Notes: generated by a model not told the origin, from the letters alone. A DNA stretch of 41,250 nt from an uncultured Collinsella sp. (GCA_959605475.1 CAUHFS010000017.1:1-41250), one strand, 5' to 3'; numbered from the stretch's first letter, positions 24,537 to 31,679 are shown. Numbers and translations: made by a program.

Positions 24537-25259
24537 ATGGGCTTCCTTGACGAGATTAAAAATAAGATGCACCTGGGCGGCCAGCAGGGTTACGACCAGG
24601 GCTATGGCCAGGACGACGACTACGGCTACGACGACGGCTATGACGATGGTTATCAGGGCAACGGCTACAGCGGTGCTTCGGGCGAGGGCTTCTACACCCA
24701 AGACGAGCCGAGCAACGGCCTACTTGGTCAGACGCGCCGTGGTGAAGCTGAGTCGGTTGCCGTGTATACGCGCTCCGGTCAGCTGGTCGGCGATGACTCC
24801 CGCCATGCCACGACGTATAACCCGCCTTCGCGCTCGCAGGACAGTGTTGCGAGCGGTTATCGTCCTGGTGCCTATGACACGCCGTCGAGCTACGCCGAGA
24901 ACACCCGCGCCCGTGCCGCCGCTGCGCCCGCGCCTGCACCGAGCGATGCCTCGGCCTATGCGAGCAATATCATCAACGCCACGCCGCAGCTGCCGGCCTA
25001 TGTCCTGCGCCCCGAGAGCTATGACGACGTGGAGACTGTGGTGCGCCGCGTTCGCACCAAGCAGCCTGTCGCACTGATTTTTGTGGGCGTACGCACCGAA
25101 GTTGCCAAGCGCGTCTTGGACTTCTCTTACGGCTTTGCCTGCGGTCTGGGCGCCACGGTCAAGGAGGTAGGCGACCGCGTGTTCATGGTGCTGCCCGCCG
25201 GTTGCGAGGTCAAAGATTCCGATCTCAAGAAGCTTCGTGCGGACGGCTACCTTAAGTAA
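24537..25259 (+). CDS. sepF: Cell division protein SepF
   Basis: Membrane-bending protein that anchors FtsZ through its C-terminal peptide. The 240-aa protein starts with an amphipathic membrane-binding helix (MGFLDEIKNKMHLGG). A low-complexity linker rich in Tyr, Gly and Asp (about residues 18-48) and a Ser/Ala/Pro stretch follow. The C-terminal SepF (DUF552) domain spans about residues 155-240: VLRPESYDDVETVVRRVR, ALIFVGVRTEVAKRVLDF and GDRVFMVLPAG. The ATG at 24537 follows GAGAGG; a GTG at 24486 is disfavoured. No ftsA is present in the window, so SepF is the likely main FtsZ anchor. Confidence 0.95.
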   Translation: MGFLDEIKNKMHLGGQQGYDQGYGQDDDYGYDDGYDDGYQGNGYSGASGEGFYTQDEPSNGLLGQTRRGEAESVAVYTRSGQLVGDDSRHATTYNPPSRSQDSVASGYRPGAYDTPSSYAENTRARAAAAPAPAPSDASAYASNIINATPQLPAYVLRPESYDDVETVVRRVRTKQPVALIFVGVRTEVAKRVLDFSYGFACGLGATVKEVGDRVFMVLPAGCEVKDSDLKKLRADGYLK

Positions 25260-25280
25260 AGACAAGACGAGGAGATTCCC

Positions 25281-25562
25281 ATCAACATCTACACTATCGT
25301 CCAGCTGGTCAACACGCTGTTCAACTTCTATTCCACGCTCATTGTCGTCTACTGCTTTATGACGTGGATTCCCATGAAGCAGGGTGGTTTGCTTCAGGAT
25401 ATTGCCGCGGTGCTTGATAGCGTGTGCGGTCCGTGGCTTAACCTGTTCCGTCGTTTCATCCCGCCGATGGGCGGTATCGATTTTTCGCCGGTCGTTGCGA
25501 TTATTGCGTTGCAGTTGGTGCAGAGGCTGGTTCTGCAGCTTCTTATAGGTATACTCGTATAG
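25281..25562 (+). CDS. yggT: YggT/YlmG family membrane protein, apparent ATC start
   Basis: Small membrane protein of the YggT (YlmG) family, linked to division and found after sepF in Gram-positives. The frame is open from the sepF stop but contains no ATG, GTG or TTG before the ATG at 25359. That ATG lies inside the first membrane helix, just before the conserved WIPM. Homology clearly begins earlier: (M)NIYTIVQLVNTLFNFYST, then LIVVYCFMTWIP. GAGGAG at 25269-25274 is placed six bases before ATC at 25281, which I take as the start (93 aa). Two hydrophobic hairpins are visible, the second being PVVAIIALQLVQRLVLQLLI. An ATG-to-ATC change or a true rare start are both possible. Confidence 0.8.
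   Translation: MNIYTIVQLVNTLFNFYSTLIVVYCFMTWIPMKQGGLLQDIAAVLDSVCGPWLNLFRRFIPPMGGIDFSPVVAIIALQLVQRLVLQLLIGILV
25551..25556 (+). promoter_or_regulatory. Possible -10 element before divIVA
   Basis: TATACT lies at the very end of yggT, about 68 bases before the divIVA ATG. No convincing -35 is seen at normal spacing. Confidence 0.3.
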
Positions 25563-25623
25563 AACTGACTTAGTAACTTACGTCGGGCGTGTAGCGCCGA
25601 GGCGATGAAAAAGGAGACTTGTT

Positions 25624-26298
25624 ATGGCTATTACCCCTGCAGACATCCAGGCTCAGACTTTCTCTGAGGCCAAGCGTGGCTACGATCCCGCCGAGGTCGA
25701 CGTCTTCTTGGAGACGCTGTCCTCCGAGGTTGACGCTATGCTCGCTAAGATCGTCGACCTTAAGGGTCGCCTGACTGCTACCGAGCAGCAGCTTGCCGAT
25801 GCGCAGGCTCAGCTTGCCCAGGCTCAGGATGCCACCGCCCAAGCCGTTCCTGCCGCCCCCGTGGCTGCTCCCGCCCCTGACTTCTCCGCTCAGGAGCGCC
25901 AGATTTCCGCTGCCCTGATCGCTGCCCAGCAGACCGCTGAGACCATCGTCAACGATGCCAACGAGAACGCTGAGCGTATCCGCAACGAGGCTGACGCTAA
26001 GGCCCGCGAGGTTATCCGCCAGGCTCTGACCGAGAAGCAGGCCGAGCTCGAGGAAATCGATCGTCTCAAGGCTTCCCGCGAGGAGTTCAAGGCCGAGTAC
26101 CTCAAGCTCATCCAGCACTTCATGGACGATGCCCAGAACTCCTTCCCGGCCGACCTCATGGCCTCCACGCCGGTCGGTTCTGCCGCTTCTCCTGCGGTGA
26201 CTGTTCCCGCCGAGCCGCTGCCCGTCGCTGACCCGGTTGTCCCCGTGGCCGATCCCTTCGCCCCGATCGACAACTTTGCCGCCGACGACCTGGACTAG
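25624..26298 (+). CDS. divIVA: DivIVA-like cell division/polar scaffold protein
   Basis: Membrane-curvature-sensing coiled-coil scaffold; in actinobacteria it directs polar or septal wall growth. The 224-aa protein begins with the DivIVA head, ITPADIQAQTFSEAKRGYDP and EVDVFLETLSSEV, which carries the RGYD-x-x-EVD signature. A Gln/Ala-rich coiled coil follows (about 55-85), then a Pro/Ala break and a second coiled coil (about 95-175) rich in Glu, Arg and Gln. The tail (about 185-224) is Pro/Val/Asp-rich. AAGGAG precedes the ATG and a strong terminator follows. It closes the ylm-type division cluster. Confidence 0.93.
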   Translation: MAITPADIQAQTFSEAKRGYDPAEVDVFLETLSSEVDAMLAKIVDLKGRLTATEQQLADAQAQLAQAQDATAQAVPAAPVAAPAPDFSAQERQISAALIAAQQTAETIVNDANENAERIRNEADAKAREVIRQALTEKQAELEEIDRLKASREEFKAEYLKLIQHFMDDAQNSFPADLMASTPVGSAASPAVTVPAEPLPVADPVVPVADPFAPIDNFAADDLD

Positions 26299-26327
26299 CA
26301 TCAGAGCTACAATCTAGTGTCCTTAAG

Positions 26328-26357
26328 AGGAGCTCGCACCTGCGGGCTCCTTTTTTG
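26328..26357 (+). terminator. Intrinsic terminator after divIVA
   Basis: An 11-bp stem pairs 26328-26338 with 26341-26351 (one wobble), followed by TTTTTT. Confidence 0.93.
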
Positions 26358-26373
26358 TGGCTGTATACGGGTT

Positions 26374-26420
26374 GGGAAACAAAACGCCGAGCTCTGCATG
26401 CGATAGGACAGAACTCGGCG
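26374..26420 (-). terminator. Intrinsic terminator of the nitroreductase gene
   Basis: A 12-bp imperfect stem pairs 26385-26396 with 26409-26420. On the minus strand it is followed by TTTTGTTT. It faces the divIVA terminator, so the two convergent units are insulated. Confidence 0.85.
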
Positions 26421-26463
26421 AAGGGCGCGTGGTAAAAGGTAGATTTTAAGGTATGTCTAAAAA

Positions 26464-26994
26464 CTACTTGAGGAGGAAGTTGGAGAGGGGAATAGTGCGG
26501 GCCTCGCGATGCTCGGGATCGGCGATGTGGTCGGCGGGATAGCCACAGACGAGCATGTGATAGGGATAGACGCCCTTGGGCAGATTGAACTGCTCCTGTG
26601 CCACCTCAGGCTTAAAATGGCATACCCAGCACGTTCCCAGGCCCTGCTCGGTGGCCTCCATCATCATCTGGTCGCACACGATGGACGTATCGATTTCACT
26701 GGAATTCATCTGGTCATACGGGCGCACCCAAGCATCATCGGTAACGCTGCAAATGAGGAAGACAAGCGGAGCCCCAAAGATAGACCCATCACGAGCAAAC
26801 CGAGGCTGACAAGCAGCAGCCTTCTCCAACAGCTCAGGCGTATCCAGCACCATCACACGGGCTGGATGATTATTACAAGCAGAAGGAGCAATACGCCCAG
26901 CCTCAACAATGGCATCCACCACAGCCTGCTCCACAGCCCGATCTTCAAACTCACGACAAGAATACCGACCCCGAGCCAGATCCAAATACCCCAT
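26464..26994 (-). CDS. Nitroreductase family protein
   Basis: FMN-dependent oxidoreductase of the nitroreductase superfamily; the physiological substrate cannot be told. The 176-aa protein has the N-terminal FMN motif ARGRYSCREF (about residues 6-15), RIAPSACNNHPARVMV, DTSIVCDQMMMEATEQGLGTCWV and a C-terminal LVCGYPADH. Short, single-domain members like this are common in gut anaerobes. The ATG at 26994 has GGAGGG upstream on the minus strand; an earlier ATG at 27033 is less likely. The N-terminal half uses many T- and G-ending codons, unlike its C-terminal half and its neighbours. Confidence 0.88.
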   Translation of the reverse strand: MGYLDLARGRYSCREFEDRAVEQAVVDAIVEAGRIAPSACNNHPARVMVLDTPELLEKAAACQPRFARDGSIFGAPLVFLICSVTDDAWVRPYDQMNSSEIDTSIVCDQMMMEATEQGLGTCWVCHFKPEVAQEQFNLPKGVYPYHMLVCGYPADHIADPEHREARTIPLSNFLLK

Positions 26995-27049
26995 AATCAA
27001 ACCCTCCAAAGTCAGCGAATCAATCCAAAGCAAAACAAAGGGTACCCAA

Positions 27050-27100
27050 AGCCCGATTCAGCTAAACGTTTAAGGCGGTCCCAAAGTTCCCAATCGGGCT
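27050..27100. repeat. Inverted repeat AGCCCGATT/AATCGGGCT
   Basis: Perfect 9-bp arms at 27050-27058 and 27092-27100 enclose 33 bases. It lies upstream of the nitroreductase gene and overlaps the first CCAAAGTTCCCAAT copy. Function unknown. Confidence 0.5.
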
Positions 27101-27158
27101 CAAAGGCCCTGCCAACAAAAGCCTCATTGCTTTCAAAGTATCAGCCAAAGTTCCCAAT
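27081..27158. repeat. Direct repeat CCAAAGTTCCCAAT, two copies
   Basis: Identical 14-base copies lie at 27081-27094 and 27145-27158, 64 bases apart, in the gap between the nitroreductase and DUF47 genes. Confidence 0.6.
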
Positions 27159-27170
27159 GGTGGTACGTAA

Positions 27171-27254
27171 GGCGAAGGGCCGGCCACGGTTTACTTTCGA
27201 ACGACTCTGCAAAGCAGCCGGAGTGAGAAAGCAAACCGTGGCCGGCCCTTCGCC
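27171..27254. repeat. Long perfect inverted repeat (22-bp arms)
   Basis: Arms at 27171-27192 and 27233-27254 are perfectly complementary. After one mismatch the pairing continues with CTTTC/GAAAG, and outside the stem GGTACGT (27162-27168) can pair with ACGTACC (27262-27268). It begins 20 bases past the DUF47 stop. No T run follows on either strand, so it is not a typical intrinsic terminator. A mobile or extragenic palindromic element is possible. Confidence 0.8.
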
Positions 27255-27274
27255 GCCGGGACACGTACCCCCAA

Positions 27275-27898
27275 TTAACTGTTCTTCATGACGATCGAAT
27301 CCACGACATCGGCCACATTCTCACAGCAGTCGGCGCAGTACTCCAGGAAGGCATATACGTCACGCCAAGCGATGACCTCGAGCGGGTCCTTGCCGTTGAC
27401 GTGCAGGTTGCGCATGGCGTTGATGTAGAGCTCGTCGGCCTCGGACTCGATGGTGTTGATCTGGATGACGAGCTCGCGCAGCGTTTTGGACTTGCGGTAG
27501 TTAGGCAGCTCGACCATCAGGTCTTTCATGGCGCGGCAGGCGTCGGTCACCTTGTGGGCGATCACGATGGCATCGGGATGGATGCTCTGGATGTTGGTGA
27601 AGTAGACGCGCTGCACGACGCCCTCGATGCGGTCGAGCACGGTGTCGAGCGAGCAGCTCATCAGGTCCAGATCCTCGCGCTCAAGCGGGGTGATAAAGGC
27701 GGTGAGCAGGGCGTCCTCAAGCTCATGGTGCTTCTTGTCGGCCGCATGCTCGATCGCATGCATCTTGTCGAGCATATCGTGAATCTTTGCGGGATCGAAG
27801 TTCTCGAAAATCTTGGTAAGCAGCTCGGCGGCCTGGACGGCGAGGTCGGCGCAGGCGACGTAGTTGTCAAAGTAGAACGAATCGGGTTTCTTTGCCAT
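27275..27898 (-). CDS. DUF47 family PhoU-like protein (Pit partner)
   Basis: Helical cytosolic protein of the DUF47/PhoU-like family, usually encoded beside a Pit transporter and thought to control it. The 207-aa protein is almost wholly helical and shows HAIEHAADKKHHELEDALLTAF, FITPLEREDLDLM and ELVIQINTIESEADELYINA, with the paired acidic metal-binding style motifs (E-x-x-x-D/H) of PhoU proteins. AAGGA precedes the ATG. It lies 67 bases downstream of pit on the same strand. It is distinct from the true PhoU at 22762. Confidence 0.92.
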   Translation of the reverse strand: MAKKPDSFYFDNYVACADLAVQAAELLTKIFENFDPAKIHDMLDKMHAIEHAADKKHHELEDALLTAFITPLEREDLDLMSCSLDTVLDRIEGVVQRVYFTNIQSIHPDAIVIAHKVTDACRAMKDLMVELPNYRKSKTLRELVIQINTIESEADELYINAMRNLHVNGKDPLEVIAWRDVYAFLEYCADCCENVADVVDSIVMKNS

Positions 27899-27965
27899 GA
27901 GTGGGTCCTTTCGAGGCGAAGACGGGTGGGCGAGGTGTTACGGTCCGGATGGACGTTCGGTTTGA

Positions 27966-29015
27966 CTAGATGAACATCATGAACAGCTTGGCCATGACAA
28001 AGCTGATGAGTCCGCAGGCGGGGAAGGTGAAGAACCAGGTGAACATCATGTCCTTGACGACGCCGAAGTTGATGGCCGAGAGGCGTTTGACGGCACCGAC
28101 GCCCATGATGGCGCAGGTCTTGATGTGCGTGGAGGACACGGGGATGCCGGTAAGGGTGGCAAGCAGCAGGTTTGCGGCGCCCGCCAGGTCGGCGGAGAAG
28201 CCCTGGTACTTTTCGAGCTTGACCATGCTCTGGCCAACGGACTTGATGATGCGCTCGCCGCCCACGCTGGTGCCGATGCCCATGGTGGCCGAGCATAGCA
28301 GCATGATCCAGATGGGGATGCCGGCATCGCCGACGCTCGTCTGGCCGCTGGCAAAGGCCACGCCTAAAAAGAGCACGCCGATGAACTTCTGTCCATCCTG
28401 CGCGCCGTGCATAAAGCTCATGGCCGCAGCGCTCGCGATCTGAGCGTATTTAAAGAAGACATTGGCACGTCGCCTGTTGGCGGCGGCGAAAAGAATCGAG
28501 ACGAGCTTGCACAGGACCCAGCCCATGACAAAGCCCAGACCGATGGAGAGCGCCAGGCCGTAGATGACCTTCATCCACTCGTGGACGTTGACGCTGCTCG
28601 CACCGCCGAGGGCGATGGCGGCACCGGTCAGGCCGGCGATAAGGCTGTGGCTTTGCGAGGTGGGGATGCCAAAACGCGACGCTGTGGCGCCGTAGACGAC
28701 GATGGAGAACAGCGCCGCGCACAGACAGGCGAGCGCCATGGTGCTGTTTCCGCCAAAGTCGACAATATGGGAGATGGTGTTGGCGACGCTCGCGTTAAAG
28801 TGCGTCATGATGAGCACGCCAAGGAAGTTGAATGCGGCACTCATGAGAATAGCGGCGCGGGCGGGCATGCAACGCGTAGTGACGCAGGTCGCGATGGCGT
28901 TGGGTGCGTCGGTCCATCCATTGACGAAGATGGCGCCGAGCGCGAGGATCACGGTGACGGCAAGGACTGGGTTCGACACAAGTTGGCCGAGGAAGGTTGA
29001 GAACGTTACGTCCAT
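27966..29015 (-). CDS. pit: Inorganic phosphate transporter, PiT family
   Basis: Low-affinity phosphate (metal-phosphate) symporter in the cytoplasmic membrane. The 349-aa protein has about ten membrane helices and two inverted PiT repeats: FVNGWTDAPNAIAT near residue 31 and SFMHGAQDGQKFIGV near 200. SQSHSLIAGLTGAAIALGG and VSSTHIKTCAIMGVGAVKR are also typical. The ATG at 29015 has a weak GAGAAAG site. A far better ribosome site (AGGAGGTGAT, 29068-29077) lies upstream of an in-frame ATG whose frame stops after three codons. It forms an operon with the DUF47 gene. Confidence 0.95.
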   Translation of the reverse strand: MDVTFSTFLGQLVSNPVLAVTVILALGAIFVNGWTDAPNAIATCVTTRCMPARAAILMSAAFNFLGVLIMTHFNASVANTISHIVDFGGNSTMALACLCAALFSIVVYGATASRFGIPTSQSHSLIAGLTGAAIALGGASSVNVHEWMKVIYGLALSIGLGFVMGWVLCKLVSILFAAANRRRANVFFKYAQIASAAAMSFMHGAQDGQKFIGVLFLGVAFASGQTSVGDAGIPIWIMLLCSATMGIGTSVGGERIIKSVGQSMVKLEKYQGFSADLAGAANLLLATLTGIPVSSTHIKTCAIMGVGAVKRLSAINFGVVKDMMFTWFFTFPACGLISFVMAKLFMMFI

Positions 29016-29045
29016 ATATGGGCTTTCTCGAAGTTTGCAGGCACG

Positions 29046-29077
29046 TTACAGAAACATGATAAATCGTATCACCTCCT
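29046..29077 (-). other. Three-codon mini-ORF with near-perfect Shine-Dalgarno upstream of pit
   Basis: On the minus strand AGGAGGTGAT (29077-29068) precedes ATG at 29057, then TTT, CTG and TAA (29048-29046). The frame is the same as pit, which restarts at 29015. Function unknown; see findings. Confidence 0.35.
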
Positions 29078-29230
29078 GCGGGTTTCTTTACCGAGTTCTG
29101 ATGGGAGCAGTGAATTTTTTGGCACTAAAAATGAATATTAGCCCTGTTGACCGCGGGTGTTCTTTTTGCTAACACACCATGAGGACACGTGCGCGCGCCC
29201 CAACACCCCAAAACCACAGTCTGTTCGCTT

Positions 29231-29236
29231 TACAAT
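29231..29236 (+). promoter_or_regulatory. Possible -10 element before the gene at 29266
   Basis: TACAAT lies four bases before the LexA-type box and 30 bases before the ATG. No clear -35 is visible. Confidence 0.4.
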
Positions 29237-29239
29237 ATG

Positions 29240-29253
29240 CAAACATGCGTTCG
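29240..29253. promoter_or_regulatory. LexA-type SOS box (perfect consensus)
   Basis: CAAACATGCGTTCG on the plus strand reads CGAACGCATGTTTG on the minus strand. This fits every position of CGAACRNRYGTTYG. It sits just downstream of a TACAAT -10 element, where LexA would block transcription of the gene at 29266. Confidence 0.6.
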
Positions 29254-29265
29254 ATAATAGGAGGC

Positions 29266-29604
29266 ATGGAATATCGACAGACAGACGGCAAAACTCGGCG
29301 CGTGCACAAGCAGTATGTGGACGTCGTGGCTCGCATTCTCGCGGGCGGACAGGTTGTGCCGGTTACCGTCTGCTGGGTTGACGGTCGCTGCTTTACGATT
29401 GACGAGATTGTCTCGTCCACCGGTTTTGGCCTGACGGTTCACGGCATTCGTACGGCGACTTATAAGGTTCGTTTTGGCGGACATGCGACCGAACTGTATC
29501 TGGAAGAACAGGCACGCGAGCGACCGGATGGCTCGCAGACTCATCTGATGCGTTGGTGGGTGTGGGCGTTCGACCGAACACTCGAGAGCGAGCGCCGCAG
29601 GTAA
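29266..29604 (+). CDS. Small conserved-type protein of unknown function, candidate SOS gene
   Basis: I do not recognise this 112-aa protein with certainty. It is soluble and basic at both ends. A central segment with W-x-D-G-R-x-F-x-I-D-E-I and a later TATYKVRF, ELYLEE and RWWVWAFD suggests a small beta-rich fold. The pattern 'W-x-x-R-x-y-x-v-x-E', then W-W, recalls DUF6504, a domain often found near SOS polymerase genes in actinobacteria, but I cannot confirm that. The ATG at 29266 follows AGGAGG by only one base. An ATG at 29245 has no ribosome site and would put the LexA box inside the coding region. The perfect LexA box upstream suggests damage induction. Confidence 0.7.
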   Translation: MEYRQTDGKTRRVHKQYVDVVARILAGGQVVPVTVCWVDGRCFTIDEIVSSTGFGLTVHGIRTATYKVRFGGHATELYLEEQARERPDGSQTHLMRWWVWAFDRTLESERRR

Positions 29605-29684
29605 GAACGCGTGGCGTTCGGGTACAATGGCAGGAAACTTGTCAGCTACGGCGCCGTCGCGGTGCTTTTTGAAAGGACGAAATT

Positions 29685-30380
29685 ATGAACGATATCCAGG
29701 GCTATCAGAATGGCCCCATCGAGACCGGCGCAAGCCGTGCCAAGGAGATGTCGCCGCGTGCGTACAACCTTGTCATGTCTGCTCTGATCTTTTTGGGCTT
29801 TTGCGCCATGGGCGCCGGTGCTTACTTTACGAGCACCATGTCGTTTGCGCGCATGATGATGAGCGGCGCCGCTTTGCCGCTGGTCTTTGGCTCATTTATT
29901 TTGACCATCGTCGGCATGGTCATGATGTCGGCTGCTGCCAGCAAACAGTCCGTGGGCCTGTCACTCGTGGGCTACGTGGTCTTTGCGAGCACCTTTGGCC
30001 TGACGGCGTCGTTTGGTCTTGCCAACTACGACCTGCCTACCATTAACACCGCCTTTATCGCCACGGCCGCCATCACCTTTGTCTTTGGTGCGCTGGGCGT
30101 GACCTTCCCCAAGTTCTTCCAGCGTGTGTATGGCATTGGTTTTGGCATCCTGCTTGCCACGATTCTGGTCGAGATCGTGCTGATGTTCATGGGCGTTTCG
30201 CAGTCCATCACCGACCTGATCGTGATCGTGGTGTTCGCCGGCTTCATCGGCTACGACACCTATGTGGCAACGACGGTGCCGCCCACGCTGCCCAACGCCG
30301 TGCTCATGGCATCCAACCTGTTCGTGGACATCATCAACGTGTTCCTGCGCATTCTGAACATCCTCGGCCGTCGCGATTAA
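29685..30380 (+). CDS. Bax inhibitor-1/YccA family membrane protein
   Basis: Seven-helix membrane protein of the BI-1 family; bacterial members are pH-sensitive calcium-leak channels or bind FtsH. The 231-aa protein has a 30-residue cytoplasmic N-terminus, then repeated hydrophobic segments. ITFVFGALGVTFPKFFQRVY sits at about residues 126-145, and GFIGYDTYVAT near residue 185 has the conserved Asp. The LFVDIINVFLRILNILGRRD C-terminus fits the family's usual L-Y-L-D-x-x-N-x-F-x-x-L-L end. GAAAGGA precedes the ATG, and TACAAT at 29623-29628 may be its -10. Confidence 0.93.
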   Translation: MNDIQGYQNGPIETGASRAKEMSPRAYNLVMSALIFLGFCAMGAGAYFTSTMSFARMMMSGAALPLVFGSFILTIVGMVMMSAAASKQSVGLSLVGYVVFASTFGLTASFGLANYDLPTINTAFIATAAITFVFGALGVTFPKFFQRVYGIGFGILLATILVEIVLMFMGVSQSITDLIVIVVFAGFIGYDTYVATTVPPTLPNAVLMASNLFVDIINVFLRILNILGRRD

Positions 30381-30429
30381 AGCGCGGCATTGCGATGCTT
30401 CCTGCCGGACACGGTAAAACGATGCGAAA

Positions 30430-30455
30430 GGCGGTCCTTCGGGGCCGTCTTTTTT
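30430..30455 (+). terminator. Intrinsic terminator after the BI-1 gene
   Basis: An 8-bp stem with two wobbles pairs 30430-30437 with 30442-30449 around a TTCG tetraloop. TTTTTT follows. Confidence 0.9.
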
Positions 30456-30520
30456 GTGCGCGGCGGGGTATCATGGATGGGAAAAGCCGATAGCGGCAGC
30501 GACAGGAAAGGTGGCCACGT

Positions 30521-31654
30521 ATGGCAGACGTCGACAACAGGAACCGTAACCGCAGGTCCAACCGAGCGGGTCAGCCCAATCCCAAGCGCGAGGCCCGTGC
30601 CAAGGCCGCCGAGCGCCATGTGATGACTGTGTCCGAGGCCTGCGCCAAGGATATCGATCGTTCGCTTGCTGGTGTTCGCGAGTTTGAAGGCATGCCTGCC
30701 GGCTTTGTCGCGGCGATGAAGGCCAAGGTTCAGACTGCTGTGGCCCCTGAAGAGCGGGTCGCCGAGGACGTCGAGAACGCGGAGACTGCCGAGGTCGAGG
30801 CAGCGCCCGAGACCGAGGCGGCGCCCGAGCCCGTCGAGGAGCCTGCCGAGGAAATCGCCGAAGCTGAGTCCGCGCCTGCTGAGGAGCCCGCTCCGGTCCT
30901 GCCCGAGGTCACTGTGCTTGATGCCTCCGCCACGCAGGCAATCCTCGATAACGGTCGCGGCTATGCGCAGTTCTGCGACATGGCCGTGCTCGCCTTTGCC
31001 TCGTTTACCAATCCGGGCGGTGGATATATTCAGGGTTATCTGGGCCAGGAGGCCACGCTGTGCGCCGATTCGTATCTGTACAACGTTCTCGATAGGCAGC
31101 GTAAATGGTACGGCGAGAACCGTCGCCGCAACATCAACTGCGAGCTCTATCGTAACCGTGCCCTAGTGGTGCCTGCGGTGCGTTTCGACCGCAACCACGT
31201 GCATGCATACGCCGACGTGATCGTGGCCGCCGCGCCCAACGTTAAGCGCGCCCGCCAGGAGTATCGCGTGAGCGACGATGCTCTGCTGGATGCCCTGCGC
31301 GACCGCATCCGCTTTGTGCTCGCCATCTGTGACGAGTTGGGTCGCGAGAAGCTCGTGCTGGGCGCATGGGGCTGCGACAACAACGGCTTTGATGCCGAGG
31401 CCGTGGCCGAGCTCTTCCGCAAGGAACTCGCGTCGGGCGACTTCAAGGTCAAGCAGGTCTTCTTTGCTGTGCCCTCTACGCGCTGGGACGAGGACTTCGC
31501 CAAGTTCGAGCACGTGCTGGCAAACTTCCCCGAGCGCAACGAGGAGTCCTATGCTCAGGTTGCCGCCCGCACCGCAGCCGCCCGTGCCGCCGAGCAGGCT
31601 CAGGCCGCTGCCGAGGATGACGAGGATGACGACGACTGGCGCAAGTACCTGTAA
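30521..31654 (+). CDS. TIGR02452 family PARG-like protein, catalytic motif altered
   Basis: Macrodomain-type protein related to microbial poly(ADP-ribose) glycohydrolase, 377 aa. The N-terminus is basic (RNRNRRSNRAGQPNPKREA), then EACAKDIDRSLAGVREFEG. An acidic Ala/Glu/Pro linker of about 55 residues (74-128) interrupts the domain. The core follows: VLAFASFTNPGGGYIQGYLG, the catalytic-loop position QEA (176-178), LCADSYLYN, RNRALVVPAV and VLGAWGCDNNGFDAEAV. The family motif is GGG-x(6-8)-QEE; here the second Glu, the catalytic one in studied bacterial PARGs, is Ala178. The C-terminus ends in EDDEDDDDWRKYL. It may bind ADP-ribose without normal hydrolysis. Confidence 0.85.
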   Translation: MADVDNRNRNRRSNRAGQPNPKREARAKAAERHVMTVSEACAKDIDRSLAGVREFEGMPAGFVAAMKAKVQTAVAPEERVAEDVENAETAEVEAAPETEAAPEPVEEPAEEIAEAESAPAEEPAPVLPEVTVLDASATQAILDNGRGYAQFCDMAVLAFASFTNPGGGYIQGYLGQEATLCADSYLYNVLDRQRKWYGENRRRNINCELYRNRALVVPAVRFDRNHVHAYADVIVAAAPNVKRARQEYRVSDDALLDALRDRIRFVLAICDELGREKLVLGAWGCDNNGFDAEAVAELFRKELASGDFKVKQVFFAVPSTRWDEDFAKFEHVLANFPERNEESYAQVAARTAAARAAEQAQAAAEDDEDDDDWRKYL

Positions 31655-31679
31655 ACGGTGCGCGTGATGCGATATACCG

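Noticed and set aside
24585..24690. Repetitive GAC/GGC/TAT tract that could be taken for a tandem DNA repeat
   Set aside because: It encodes the Tyr/Gly/Asp-rich SepF linker; unit length is irregular and the frame is kept.
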